Source: Pirellulaceae bacterium
Lineage (GTDB): Bacteria; Planctomycetota; Planctomycetia; Pirellulales; Pirellulaceae
Length of the DNA stretch: 64,000 nucleotides
Direction: 5' to 3'
Assembly (NCBI GenBank): GCA_022448315.1
Contig: JAKVCA010000019.1
Span: 62,001-126,000, forward strand
The notes below the pieces were generated by a model that saw only the letters and a program-made list of their open reading frames with translations, did not search any database and had not been told where the DNA came from. The position numbers and the translations under genes are program-made. This document shows, piece after piece, positions 47,011 to 55,750 of this stretch (positions within the stretch are counted from its first letter, which is position 1; the number at the start of each line of letters is the position of its first letter).

Positions 47011-48804
47011 TTGTATCGAACACATACCTGCGGCGAATTGCGATCTGACGACGTCGAACAAACCGTGATCCTCTGCGGTTGGGTGGACTCGACACGCGAC
47101 CATGGAAAAGGACTGTTCATCGATTTGCGAGACCGATACGGAGTGACTCAGGCCGTCGTCCTTCCTGATCGAGGTGAAGAGCTGCTGGCAAAATCCAAGC
47201 AGATCCGAAATGAGTTTGTTCTCAAGATCGAAGGAACGGTTCATCGCCGCCCCGCAGGTCAGGAAAATCCTCGTCATCAGAGTGGGGAAATCGAAGTGCA
47301 TATCGATTCACTCGAAGTCCTTAATCGTTGCGAAGTTCCTCCGTTTCTACCGAGCCAGCCAGAGATGCCCGGTGAAGATCTTCGCCTGAAGCATCGCTAC
47401 CTCGATCTTCGTCGACGTGGCATGCAAACGACGCTTGAACTGCGCAGCAAGATCATCAAGACGATGCGGGACTACTTCGAAGAGCACCAGTTCATTGATG
47501 TTGAGACACCCATTTTGGGCCGAAGCACGCCCGAAGGTGCTCGGGATTACCTCGTTCCGAGCCGAGTTCATCCGGGGTCCTTCTACGCCTTGCCCCAATC
47601 CCCGCAGCTTTACAAACAGATCATGATGGTCGCCGGCTACGACCGCTACGTGCAGGTTGCTCGATGTTTCCGAGATGAGGATCTCCGCGCGGACCGACAA
47701 CCCGAGTTCACCCAACTGGACATGGAAATGTCCTTTGTGGATAGCGACGATGTCATTGGGATGGTTGATGGTTTGATGGCTCGACTGGTCAAGCAACTTC
47801 GCGGTGTCGACCTGCCCCTGCCACTCCCGAGAATGACCTACGATGAAGCCATGCGTCGTTTTGGGCATGATGCGCCCGACCTGCGATACGGCATGGAAAT
47901 TGAAGACTGTACTGATTTGGCAGCCGAGGCTGAGTTCCGAGTTTTCCGTAGTGTTGCCGAAGCAGGTAACTTCGTTCGAGGAATCAACGCCAGACAGGCG
48001 GCCGACCGATACTCTCGCAAGGGAATTGATGAACTGACGGAGTTCGTACAACACGACTTTGGCGCTAAAGGTCTTGCCTGGTTCAAAGTGACGGAGGAAG
48101 GCACCCTCGCCTCTCCCATTGCGAAAAACTTTCCGGATACGTTGCTTGAGCGATTCAAGGAAAGAATGGGCGGAGAACCTGGTGACTTGATTCTGTTCAT
48201 CGCAGATTCATGGGACACCTCGTGTCGCGCTTTAAACGGTCTGCGGCGTCGTCTTGCCAGTGAACTGAAGTTGTATGACCCAGACGAAATGCATTTCAGC
48301 TGGGTTGTCGAGTTTCCAATGTTCGAACGAGATGAGGAAACCCATCGTTGGGTCGCCATGCACCACCCTTTTACGGCACCACGAGACGAGGACATTCGCC
48401 AGTTGAAAGACTCTCCCGAGCACTGCCGGGCCAAGGCCTATGACCTTGTGGTCAATGGGTACGAAGCGGGCGGAGGTACCATTCGAATTCACGACCAAGC
48501 TATCCAGCAGGATGTCTTTGGGTTACTGGGCATGAGCCCAGAGGAAGCACAGGGCCGTTTCGGTTTCCTGCTTGACGCCTTGAAGTACGGAGCCCCTCCC
48601 CATGGTGGCATCGCGTTGGGGATCGACCGCGTGGTGATGCTGTTTGGCGGATTGGAGAATATCCGCGACTGCATCGCATTTCCAAAAACTCAGCGAGCGA
48701 TGGATCTGATGACGGAAGCCCCAAATACGGTTGCGAAAGAGCAACTCAAGGAACTCGGACTCAATCTCGCACAACCGCCCGCCCAGAATCCTACCAAGAA
48801 CTAA
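47011..48804 (+). CDS. aspS: Aspartate--tRNA ligase
   Basis: 597 residues, the bacterial long form. The start is a TTG at 47011 with GGAG at 46998-47001 as the ribosome binding site. An N-terminal OB-fold anticodon-binding domain (ILCGWVDSTRDHGKGLFIDLRDRYG) is followed by class II motifs: RCFRDEDLRADRQPEFTQLD (motif 2) and ALGIDRVVMLFGG (motif 3), with the bacterial GAD insertion between them. Whether it is discriminating or also charges tRNA-Asn cannot be read from this alone. Confidence 0.97.
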   Translation: MYRTHTCGELRSDDVEQTVILCGWVDSTRDHGKGLFIDLRDRYGVTQAVVLPDRGEELLAKSKQIRNEFVLKIEGTVHRRPAGQENPRHQSGEIEVHIDSLEVLNRCEVPPFLPSQPEMPGEDLRLKHRYLDLRRRGMQTTLELRSKIIKTMRDYFEEHQFIDVETPILGRSTPEGARDYLVPSRVHPGSFYALPQSPQLYKQIMMVAGYDRYVQVARCFRDEDLRADRQPEFTQLDMEMSFVDSDDVIGMVDGLMARLVKQLRGVDLPLPLPRMTYDEAMRRFGHDAPDLRYGMEIEDCTDLAAEAEFRVFRSVAEAGNFVRGINARQAADRYSRKGIDELTEFVQHDFGAKGLAWFKVTEEGTLASPIAKNFPDTLLERFKERMGGEPGDLILFIADSWDTSCRALNGLRRRLASELKLYDPDEMHFSWVVEFPMFERDEETHRWVAMHHPFTAPRDEDIRQLKDSPEHCRAKAYDLVVNGYEAGGGTIRIHDQAIQQDVFGLLGMSPEEAQGRFGFLLDALKYGAPPHGGIALGIDRVVMLFGGLENIRDCIAFPKTQRAMDLMTEAPNTVAKEQLKELGLNLAQPPAQNPTKN

Positions 48805-49568
48805 ACCGCGTTTTGTTGGATTTAGGCGTCGTTGCGGGGTGACAAACATACCGATTATCCGGGTTGTTTTGCCTGATTTCAGGCCCGTTTCTACACGACT
48901 CATGAAGTTCTTATAAAAATCCCGGAATCGGACACTTGATCGCCAGTTGGGACATTTCCTTCGGGTTTGTCGAATAAAACTCCTTGTTGGTGTTTTTGCG
49001 ATCGCAAGAAATCCCCGGATTTGTCGCTTGATCTAGTGCGTTCGGTCAATCGGCCTAAAGAATCTACCCGCCAAATAACGAAGTTACCTATCGTGAGGGA
49101 CGGAGTGACGCTTCACTGCGCAGGATGTGCAGAGTCGCGACACACTATTTCGCACAGGGGGGACAAGCTATTCGGCTCTCTAGCCGACACCAAGACGTGA
49201 TTAGACCCACGTTGAGTCTTGGTTTGGGCGCGTTCTCCGCCCACAACGTCGCAAATCAAGTTTGAAGATTGTCGATTGCTGCTTGATTGATTCCTCATGC
49301 CGCCAGCTCAAGGAATCGATGTTGCAGCAGTATTCGGTTTTCAAGCTTGCCGATTTCAACCTTATGGGGCGCGGATCAGAAGGAACTGACACCAACCCAC
49401 CAGAAGCAAACGTAAAACCCCGACCCAGAGTTCAATGCACAATTGCCTTTTCTACAACTGGCTTGATGGATCGACCGAGAAAAGGTGGGCGTTATTGAAT
49501 AGGGGTGAAAGGCTGTCAACTTTTTTGGCAGTCGAGACGAGTCACGAAGAAGTAATGGAGAGCCTGCG
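48805..49568. other. Long intergenic region, no gene recognised
   Basis: About 760 bases between aspS and the HTH-receiver gene. Two short plus-strand frames (48967-49200 and 49262-49498) show no family likeness and no good ribosome binding site. No tRNA cloverleaf, repeat or riboswitch was recognised. It is large enough for a small RNA gene that I cannot detect by eye. Confidence 0.4.
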
Positions 49569-50141
49569 ATGAAGGTCTTCACAACTGGACAGGTCGCTAA
49601 GATCTGTAAAGTGGCCCCGCGCACGGTCAGCAAGTGGTTTGATTCGGGTCGCCTCAAGGGCTATCGGATTCCTGGTTCACAGGACCGACGTATTCCTCGC
49701 GAATACTTGATCAAGTTCCTTAAGGAACATGGTATGCCTTTGGGTGATCTTGAAGACGAAGCCATGGCAAAAGTGCTGATCGTTGCTCAGGACCAAGTTT
49801 TAGTGGAAAACCTCAAGCGAGAATTACCGCCAGAAAAAGCGTTCAAGGTTGCTGTAGCCTCGAGCGGTTTCGAAGCGGGTATTCAAGCTGAAAGTTTCCA
49901 TCCTGACAGCATCATTTGCGATTTTTCAATCGGCAAAGTCGAAGCGTTGCAGATTTGTCAGAATCTGCGAAAAAACAACGACTTCACCGAAACGATTTTG
50001 ATCGCTTTGTTGCCTGACGATGGAAGTCCGATGAGCTTTGATCGCTCTGCAATCAATGAGACGTTCAAGAAACCGTTTGATGCCGGACTTCTGGCTCAAC
50101 GACTACGAACGCTGATTGGCGCAAGAAAAGAGCTAGTCTAA
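49569..50141 (+). CDS. HTH (MerR/excisionase-type) plus receiver-domain protein
   Basis: 190 residues. Residues 1-56 form a DNA-binding domain of the excisionase/MerR N-terminal type (FTTGQVAKICKVAPRTVSKWFDSGRLKGYRIPG). Residues about 68-187 form a response-regulator receiver: acidic pocket in LIVAQDQ, the likely phosphoacceptor Asp in IICDFSIG, and the conserved Lys in TFKKPFD. The order (DNA-binding first, receiver second) is the reverse of most response regulators, and no histidine kinase is nearby. GGAG lies nine bases before the start. A T-tailed terminator follows. Confidence 0.88.
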   Translation: MKVFTTGQVAKICKVAPRTVSKWFDSGRLKGYRIPGSQDRRIPREYLIKFLKEHGMPLGDLEDEAMAKVLIVAQDQVLVENLKRELPPEKAFKVAVASSGFEAGIQAESFHPDSIICDFSIGKVEALQICQNLRKNNDFTETILIALLPDDGSPMSFDRSAINETFKKPFDAGLLAQRLRTLIGARKELV

Positions 50142-50196
50142 AGCAACCATGGACGCCGACGTTTTAAACGTTGGTGATAACGCCGCAATAAGAAAT

Positions 50197-50231
50197 AGCC
50201 GTCACGAATGACCCTCGTGGCGGCTTTTTTT
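50197..50231 (+). terminator. Rho-independent terminator
   Basis: Arms AGCCGTCACGA (50197-50207) and TCGTGGCGGCT (50215-50225) pair over 11 bases with one wobble, around the loop ATGACCC. Seven T follow. It lies 56 bases past the stop of the HTH-receiver gene. Confidence 0.88.
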
Positions 50232-50337
50232 ATGGCTCTACGGCAACTTGAAGCCAGGGCGTTGACATTCAACGGAAAAGGGATGAACCTACTCACATTC
50301 GTCACTTCGCGTGCTCGCCCGATGAGGAGAAATCATT

Positions 50338-50817
50338 ATGGGAACCTTCTCTCACTTCACTTCCGATGGCGACGTTCATATGGTCAACGTCGGGGCCAAA
50401 ACGAGCACCGATCGACGGGCGAGGGCTTCGGCTAAAATTCAGATGCAAGCGACGACCCTTGAAGCCATCGTCAACAAGCAAACGTCCAAGGGGGACGTAC
50501 TTCAAGTCGCCCGTCTCGCGGGCATCATGGGCGCTAAACAGACGAGCCACCTCATCCCTCTCTGCCATCCGCTGGCCCTGACAGGGGTTGAGGTTTCGTT
50601 GTCACCGCTGAACCCGACCACACTCAAAATCACGGCTGACGTTTCCACTCACGGACAGACGGGGGTTGAAATGGAGGCACTAACTGCTGTCTCCACGGCC
50701 GCCCTGACGGTCTATGACATGTGCAAAAGTATCGACCGGGACATGTCGATCCAATCGATTCAGCTTGTTGAAAAGACCGGCGGCAAAAGTGGACATTACC
50801 TTCGCTCAGAAGAGTAA
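50338..50817 (+). CDS. moaC: Cyclic pyranopterin monophosphate synthase
   Basis: 159 residues, normal length. Completes the first step of molybdenum cofactor synthesis, turning the MoaA product into cyclic pyranopterin monophosphate. Conserved segments: GDVLQVARLAGIMGAKQTS, HLIPLCHPLAL with the active-site His77, VEMEALTAVSTAALTVYDMCK and the catalytic Lys in MCKSIDRDM. GAGGAG lies shortly before the ATG. The gene is alone here; no other moa gene is in the window. It is convergent with nrdR. Confidence 0.97.
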   Translation: MGTFSHFTSDGDVHMVNVGAKTSTDRRARASAKIQMQATTLEAIVNKQTSKGDVLQVARLAGIMGAKQTSHLIPLCHPLALTGVEVSLSPLNPTTLKITADVSTHGQTGVEMEALTAVSTAALTVYDMCKSIDRDMSIQSIQLVEKTGGKSGHYLRSEE

Positions 50818-50883
50818 CGCCCGACGCCTCAGGGCATCGACTGCGACCGGGGTTCACCGCCAAGGTCTGACGTGTTCGAGCAA

Positions 50884-50901
50884 CGTGAGAACGCTCTCAC
50901 G
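50884..50901. other. Small perfect hairpin between moaC and nrdR
   Basis: Seven-base arms CGTGAGA and TCTCACG around the loop ACGC. It lies between two convergent genes and lacks a T-run on either strand. A terminator role is possible but unsupported beyond position. Confidence 0.3.
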
Positions 50902-50964
50902 CGGGGCCATCTTGGGGCAACCTCGCGAACGCGTGATGTGCAAGGCCAAACGAGAACCGCAGAA

Positions 50965-51417
50965 TCAGGGGTTTGATGCTCGGTGCAAAACATCGACAAA
51001 ATCCCGAACGTCTTTGAATTGGCGATAGACACTCGCGAACCGCACATACGCTACCTGATCGAGCCTCGATAAGAACGCCATCACGATTTCGCCCAGATCT
51101 TGGCTGTCGATTTCGGTATCATGCGAAGAAAACACTTCCTGTTCGATTTCATTGACCAGAACCATGATTTGCTCGTCACTCACCGGTCGCTTCCAGCATG
51201 CCCTTTGCAGACCCGAACGGATTTTCTCCGGCAGGAAAGGCTCTCTGACACCATCCTTCTTCACCACTTTGAGATCGAATTCGGCCGGCCGCTCGTAAGT
51301 CGTGTATCGGCGTCCACAGGCGTTGCATTGGCGACGACGACGAATAGAGTATCCATCCTCTGCCGCACGCGTGTCGGTCACTCGATCGTTGTCAACACGA
51401 CAGTAGGGGCATTTCAT
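50965..51417 (-). CDS. nrdR: Transcriptional repressor of ribonucleotide reductase
   Basis: 150 residues, the usual length. The N-terminal zinc ribbon has Cys3, Cys6, Cys31 and Cys34 (MKCPYC and CNACGRRY). The ATP-cone domain follows (KKDGVREPFLPEKIRSGL and the Tyr/Phe-rich YVRFASVYRQFKDV end). NrdR binds ATP or dATP and represses nrd promoters. No nrd gene lies in the window. Confidence 0.96.
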   Translation of the reverse strand: MKCPYCRVDNDRVTDTRAAEDGYSIRRRRQCNACGRRYTTYERPAEFDLKVVKKDGVREPFLPEKIRSGLQRACWKRPVSDEQIMVLVNEIEQEVFSSHDTEIDSQDLGEIVMAFLSRLDQVAYVRFASVYRQFKDVRDFVDVLHRASNP

Positions 51418-51818
51418 CAGATCACGTCCTTTGACTGCAGGAACCCCAACCGTCGCGGGGTGTTGCGTTGTAGTTTAGCGACATTCCGACATCGCCGTCA
51501 CCACTTTGAACATTTTATGGGGTAATTCACGTACTTTCCTCGCGTTGGCATGACCATGCCGGCAGTGATGACCGCGGGGAGGTCTTACTCATAAATCGCC
51601 AAGATTCATGTGGCAATTCGTTGAAAGTACGACGGATCCGTCAACTGTCAGATCAATCGAGATGATGAACTGGCCACTGCGTCCGAGCGTCGGCAACCAT
51701 GGTTTGCATTGTTCCGAAACCAGAGCCAAAATAAGTCAGGACAACTTGACCTCCAAGGTCGACCAAGAGCCAACGGGCGACCTTCAAGAATCGCTTTCAT
51801 CAGGGGAAGAACAAGGCC
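51418..51818. other. Divergent intergenic region
   Basis: About 400 bases between nrdR (leftward) and the OsmC-family gene (rightward). Both promoters should lie here. No RNA gene or NrdR-box-like palindrome was recognised. Confidence 0.35.
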
Positions 51819-52328
51819 ATGGATGCCGAGCAACTGCGGGCGAGACAGGCTCCCATCAAAAAACGTTTTCGTGAAACTCCAGCCTTGGCCCAACGGGTGC
51901 TGCAAGCTTCAGGAATTATGACGCCCGAATCCACGACATGTGAAGTCGAGACTTTTTTAGGATCGACGCCAGCAGGACTTCATACCTATACGGGCGGCGA
52001 TGGCACCGAGGCTTGTGCTGCAGAGATGCTTTTGGAGGCGTTGATTGGATGCGCTGGAGTCACCTTTTCAGTGGTGGCCAAGGTCATGGAAATCCCTTTT
52101 GACTCCGTCGTAATTCGCGCGGAAGGACATCTGGACTTTCGGGGAACACTTGGGGTGGAGCGTGATGCGGCGGTCGGGTATGAACGCATCAACCTGTTCT
52201 TTGAGATTGCAACGGAAGCAGACGAAGACCAGCTTGCCAAATTGGTTGAATTGACGGATCGATACTGCGTCGTCTTTCAATCACTTAAATCGATGGAACC
52301 ATCTCAATTCATGAAAACTGATGCCTGA
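51819..52328 (+). CDS. OsmC-family protein
   Basis: 169 residues. The OsmC/Ohr fold is recognisable from GLHTYTGGDGTEACAAEMLLEALIGCAG-like order: the helix with the first conserved Cys (ALIGCAG) and the later Tyr-Cys in TDRYCVVFQSL, the two cysteine positions of the family's peroxidase site. It may reduce organic hydroperoxides. The N-terminal 40 residues are an extra charged extension. It stands alone. Confidence 0.85.
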   Translation: MDAEQLRARQAPIKKRFRETPALAQRVLQASGIMTPESTTCEVETFLGSTPAGLHTYTGGDGTEACAAEMLLEALIGCAGVTFSVVAKVMEIPFDSVVIRAEGHLDFRGTLGVERDAAVGYERINLFFEIATEADEDQLAKLVELTDRYCVVFQSLKSMEPSQFMKTDA

Positions 52329-52643
52329 TGGAGCCCAGGACAAAAGACGGAGCGTCACATTCGAACCCTAAGATTTCCGAGCTCGAATCGAATCAAGTTT
52401 TTTGGGCCAAAATCAGGGAAAATCGAGCGAAGACTGCCCGATGTAAGGTGATAGGCAAAATCCACCGCGCGTTATAAACAATGGCATGGGGCATAGGCTT
52501 CACGGGTGTGTATCGCGAGGCACTAGACTGAAGGCTCGTTGGGTTGTTGATGACCGACGCCTCATCGGCAGCTGATACCCCATAACACTCCATTGACCAA
52601 AGGCCTGTCTTGCTCTTTTGTCCCTTCTTAAAACGTTGAACAC
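52329..52643. other. No gene recognised
   Basis: About 315 bases between the OsmC-family gene and the ROK kinase gene. No structured RNA or clear hairpin was seen. Confidence 0.35.
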
Positions 52644-53726
52644 ATGTCCCAATCCACTTCGACAATACGCACAGGAACGCCCCCTGTTTTCGCCGGAATT
52701 GATGTCGGTGGAACGACGATTAAGTTAGCTCTTGTCAGCGACCACGGGCAACTCATGGCAACCGAACACTTCGCAACGGAAGACGAACTCGGCGTCCCGG
52801 ATGCTGTCTCCAGAATGAGGAGGGGGCTAGAGCGTTTATGTGCGACTGCAAACCTGAATTTTTCTGACATTGCTGCCATCGGGCTTGGGACCCCGGGAAC
52901 CATGGATATTCCCAACGGGCTGATCCTGGAGCCACCCAACCTTCCAGGCTGGAAAAACTTCCCAATCGTTGAGCATTTACAACAGGCCTGCGATAACAAA
53001 CTCGTTGCCTTCGCCAACGATGCGGGTGCGGCGGCCTACGGGGAATTCTGGGTGGGCAGTGGTCAGATTCATGACAGCATCGTTATGTTCACGCTCGGGA
53101 CCGGAGTCGGTGGTGGCATCATTCTCCACGGTAAGTCGGTCGATGGTGGCCACAGCCATGGTTCAGAGTTCGGTCATATCTTGATCGACAGCGGGCCGCA
53201 AGCGAGGCTATGCTCCTGCGGACAGCGTGGACACCTTGAAGCTTACGCCAGCGCAACCGCTGTCGTGAAGCGTGCTCAGGAACAATTGCAAGCGGGCCGT
53301 CCCTCGAGCCTGAACGCTCGCTTGCAAGGTGGGGAATCACTCTCGGCCTTGATGGTCGCCGAGGAGGCCGATAAAAATGATTCGTTCTGCCTTGATCTCA
53401 TCGACGAGACCGCCTATTTCCTCGCTCTGGGAATTGTCTCCGTCGTGAACATCATTGACCCGGAATGCGTCATCTTGGGCGGGGCCATGAATTTTGGTGG
53501 ACAGAAGAGTCCGCTGGGCCGTCGGTTTTTAAAACAAATCCAAGATTCGTTTTGTAAACACACGTTTCCCGTACTCGCCGAAAACACAGAAATTTGCTTC
53601 GCAACGCTCGGTGGCGACGCCGGGTTCATTGGTGCTGCAGGCGTTGCTCGATCCGCATTTTACAAACAAGCCTCGCCGTTGGGCACGTCCGCAGAGAATC
53701 CCGACCTATCCAACGAAGAGCGATGA
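52644..53726 (+). CDS. ROK-family sugar kinase (glucokinase-like)
   Basis: 360 residues. The N-terminal GIDVGGTTIKLALV binds phosphate, LGTPGTMD and the FANDAGAAAYGEFW segment (catalytic Asp in ANDAG) follow, then LGTGVGGGII and the zinc motif. In ROK proteins the motif reads CxCGxxGCxE; here it is CSCGQRGHLE, with His in place of the third Cys, which could still bind zinc. The C-terminal NIIDPECVILGG is typical. A glucokinase role is likely but not certain. It ends 69 bases before lepA on the same strand. Confidence 0.9.
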   Translation: MSQSTSTIRTGTPPVFAGIDVGGTTIKLALVSDHGQLMATEHFATEDELGVPDAVSRMRRGLERLCATANLNFSDIAAIGLGTPGTMDIPNGLILEPPNLPGWKNFPIVEHLQQACDNKLVAFANDAGAAAYGEFWVGSGQIHDSIVMFTLGTGVGGGIILHGKSVDGGHSHGSEFGHILIDSGPQARLCSCGQRGHLEAYASATAVVKRAQEQLQAGRPSSLNARLQGGESLSALMVAEEADKNDSFCLDLIDETAYFLALGIVSVVNIIDPECVILGGAMNFGGQKSPLGRRFLKQIQDSFCKHTFPVLAENTEICFATLGGDAGFIGAAGVARSAFYKQASPLGTSAENPDLSNEER

Positions 53727-53795
53727 TCCCTCTCTACTTTATTCATCCAACATAGACTCAGGCCGATCGGAGTCTCGCAAGGGTTTCACCTGGAC

Positions 53796-55610
53796 ATGAC
53801 CGCCATCGAACGAAATAACATTCGAAATTTCTGCATCATCGCCCATATTGACCACGGCAAAAGTACGCTCGCAGATCGCCTGCTGGAACACACGGGGACG
53901 ATCACTCAACGTGAAATGCAGGAGCAGATCCTTGACGACATGGAACTCGAAAGAGCACGTGGGATCACCATCAAGGCTCGAGCCGTCGCGATGCATTGTG
54001 ACATCGATGGAACCCGATACGAATTGAACCTGATCGATACTCCAGGACACGTGGATTTCCACTACGAAGTCTCCCGCTCGCTTGCCTGTTGTGAAGGCGC
54101 CTTGCTCCTTGTGGACGCATTTCAGGGGGTAGAGGCGCAAACCGTCGCCAACGTTTACGCCGCGATGGGACATGATCTGGCTGTAATCCCGGTCATCAAC
54201 AAAATTGATCTGAAGCACCAGCGAGCAGACGAAGTGGCATTGGAAATGGAACAATCCCTCGGCTTGCCGATGGACGAAAGCATTCGAGTCAGTGCCAAGA
54301 CGGGCATTGGAATTCCCGATCTCATGAGCGCGATTCTGAAACGAATTCCACCGCCTGAAGGGGAACGAGACTCGCCGCTTCAAGCGATGGTGTTTGACTC
54401 GCATTACGACGAATTTCGCGGAGTGATCACTTATGTTCGTGTGATGAATGGGACACTTTTCAAGGGACAGAAAATCCACTTCATCAATACGGGTAGTGTT
54501 CACGAGGTGCTCGAACTGGGGCAATTCGCGCCCAAACGACGCCCCTGCGAGGAACTGCAAGCGGGAGAAGTGGGATACGTCATCTGCAACATCAAATCGC
54601 TGGACAAAGTCAAGATTGGCGACACCATCAGCGTTCCTGGTGAAAAGTCGGGGACCGCTCTTTCGGGATATCAGGAACCGCCCCGCATGGTTTACTGTGG
54701 TTTGTATCCTTCCGACGGGCAAGATTTCTCTGAACTGAGAGACGCGCTGACCAAGCTTTCGATCAACGACCCGAGTTTTGAATTTGAACCGGAATCCAGC
54801 GATGCTCTGGGCTTCGGTTTTCGCTGCGGCTTCCTTGGTCTCCTTCACATGGAAATCATTCAACAACGATTGGAAGGCGAAGCGGACATTGACTTGGTCC
54901 AAACCGCTCCGAACGTCACTTACCAGATCATGACCAAAATGGGAGAAATTCTTGAGATTCATCGGCCTCAGGAAGTTCCAGATTCCGGTCAAATTGCAGA
55001 ATTCCGTCAACCCATCGTGCGCGTCAACATCGTGATTCCGGAAGAATATGTTGGCGCCGTCATGAAACTCTGTACCGAGCGAAGAGGTGTCCAGACAGGA
55101 CAGGAGTACCTCTCACCAACACGGGTCATGTTGACGTACGAGTTGCCGCTCGGAGACGTGATCTACGACATGCATGACAAATTGAAAAGCAACACCCGGG
55201 GCTATGGCACGATGGACTACGAAGTCATCGGTTACCAACCCGCGGATCTCGTACGCATGGACATCCTCGTCAATGGCAACAAGGTCGATGCCCTCAGCGT
55301 CATTTGCAATCGGGGAGATGCGGACCGACGTGGTCGAGCCGTGGTGAAGAAACTCAAGGAAGAAATCAGCCGACACATGTTTGAAGTCGCTGTCCAAGCC
55401 GCAATTGGCTCTCGCGTCATCGCTCGCGAAACGGTCAAAGCACTGCGGAAAAATGTGACCGCGAAATGCTACGGTGGCGACATCAGTCGGAAACGCAAAC
55501 TCTGGCAGAAGCAGAAAGAGGGTAAGAAGCGGATGAAATCCATTGGCTCTGTGGACATTCCTCAAAAAGCTTTTATGGCCGTTCTGGATACAGGAGAGGC
55601 GGGAAAGTAG
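53796..55610 (+). CDS. lepA: Elongation factor 4 (back-translocating GTPase)
   Basis: 604 residues, full length. GTPase motifs are in order: AHIDHGKST (G1) near residue 17, the RGITIKA region, DTPGHVDF (G3), and NKID (G4). The EF-G-like domains and the LepA-specific C-terminal domain follow, with the end segment KLWQKQKEGKKRMKSIG typical of the family. The factor acts on the ribosome. Confidence 0.98.
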   Translation: MTAIERNNIRNFCIIAHIDHGKSTLADRLLEHTGTITQREMQEQILDDMELERARGITIKARAVAMHCDIDGTRYELNLIDTPGHVDFHYEVSRSLACCEGALLLVDAFQGVEAQTVANVYAAMGHDLAVIPVINKIDLKHQRADEVALEMEQSLGLPMDESIRVSAKTGIGIPDLMSAILKRIPPPEGERDSPLQAMVFDSHYDEFRGVITYVRVMNGTLFKGQKIHFINTGSVHEVLELGQFAPKRRPCEELQAGEVGYVICNIKSLDKVKIGDTISVPGEKSGTALSGYQEPPRMVYCGLYPSDGQDFSELRDALTKLSINDPSFEFEPESSDALGFGFRCGFLGLLHMEIIQQRLEGEADIDLVQTAPNVTYQIMTKMGEILEIHRPQEVPDSGQIAEFRQPIVRVNIVIPEEYVGAVMKLCTERRGVQTGQEYLSPTRVMLTYELPLGDVIYDMHDKLKSNTRGYGTMDYEVIGYQPADLVRMDILVNGNKVDALSVICNRGDADRRGRAVVKKLKEEISRHMFEVAVQAAIGSRVIARETVKALRKNVTAKCYGGDISRKRKLWQKQKEGKKRMKSIGSVDIPQKAFMAVLDTGEAGK

Positions 55611-55750
55611 TATCATTTTCCCTGCTCGAATCTGGAAATGGTCATTCGTTTGCAGTCGGCGAACTCGTATAATTCAGGCAGGAAAAGAGCAGAGCGTATG
55701 AGGCACTGTCGGCAAATGAAGTCAAAGCCACAGAAAGCAGGAGCAGAATC

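Noticed and set aside
47347-48054. Minus-strand open frame of 235 codons inside aspS
   Set aside because: It lies wholly within a certain gene on the other strand, and its translation has no recognisable domain.
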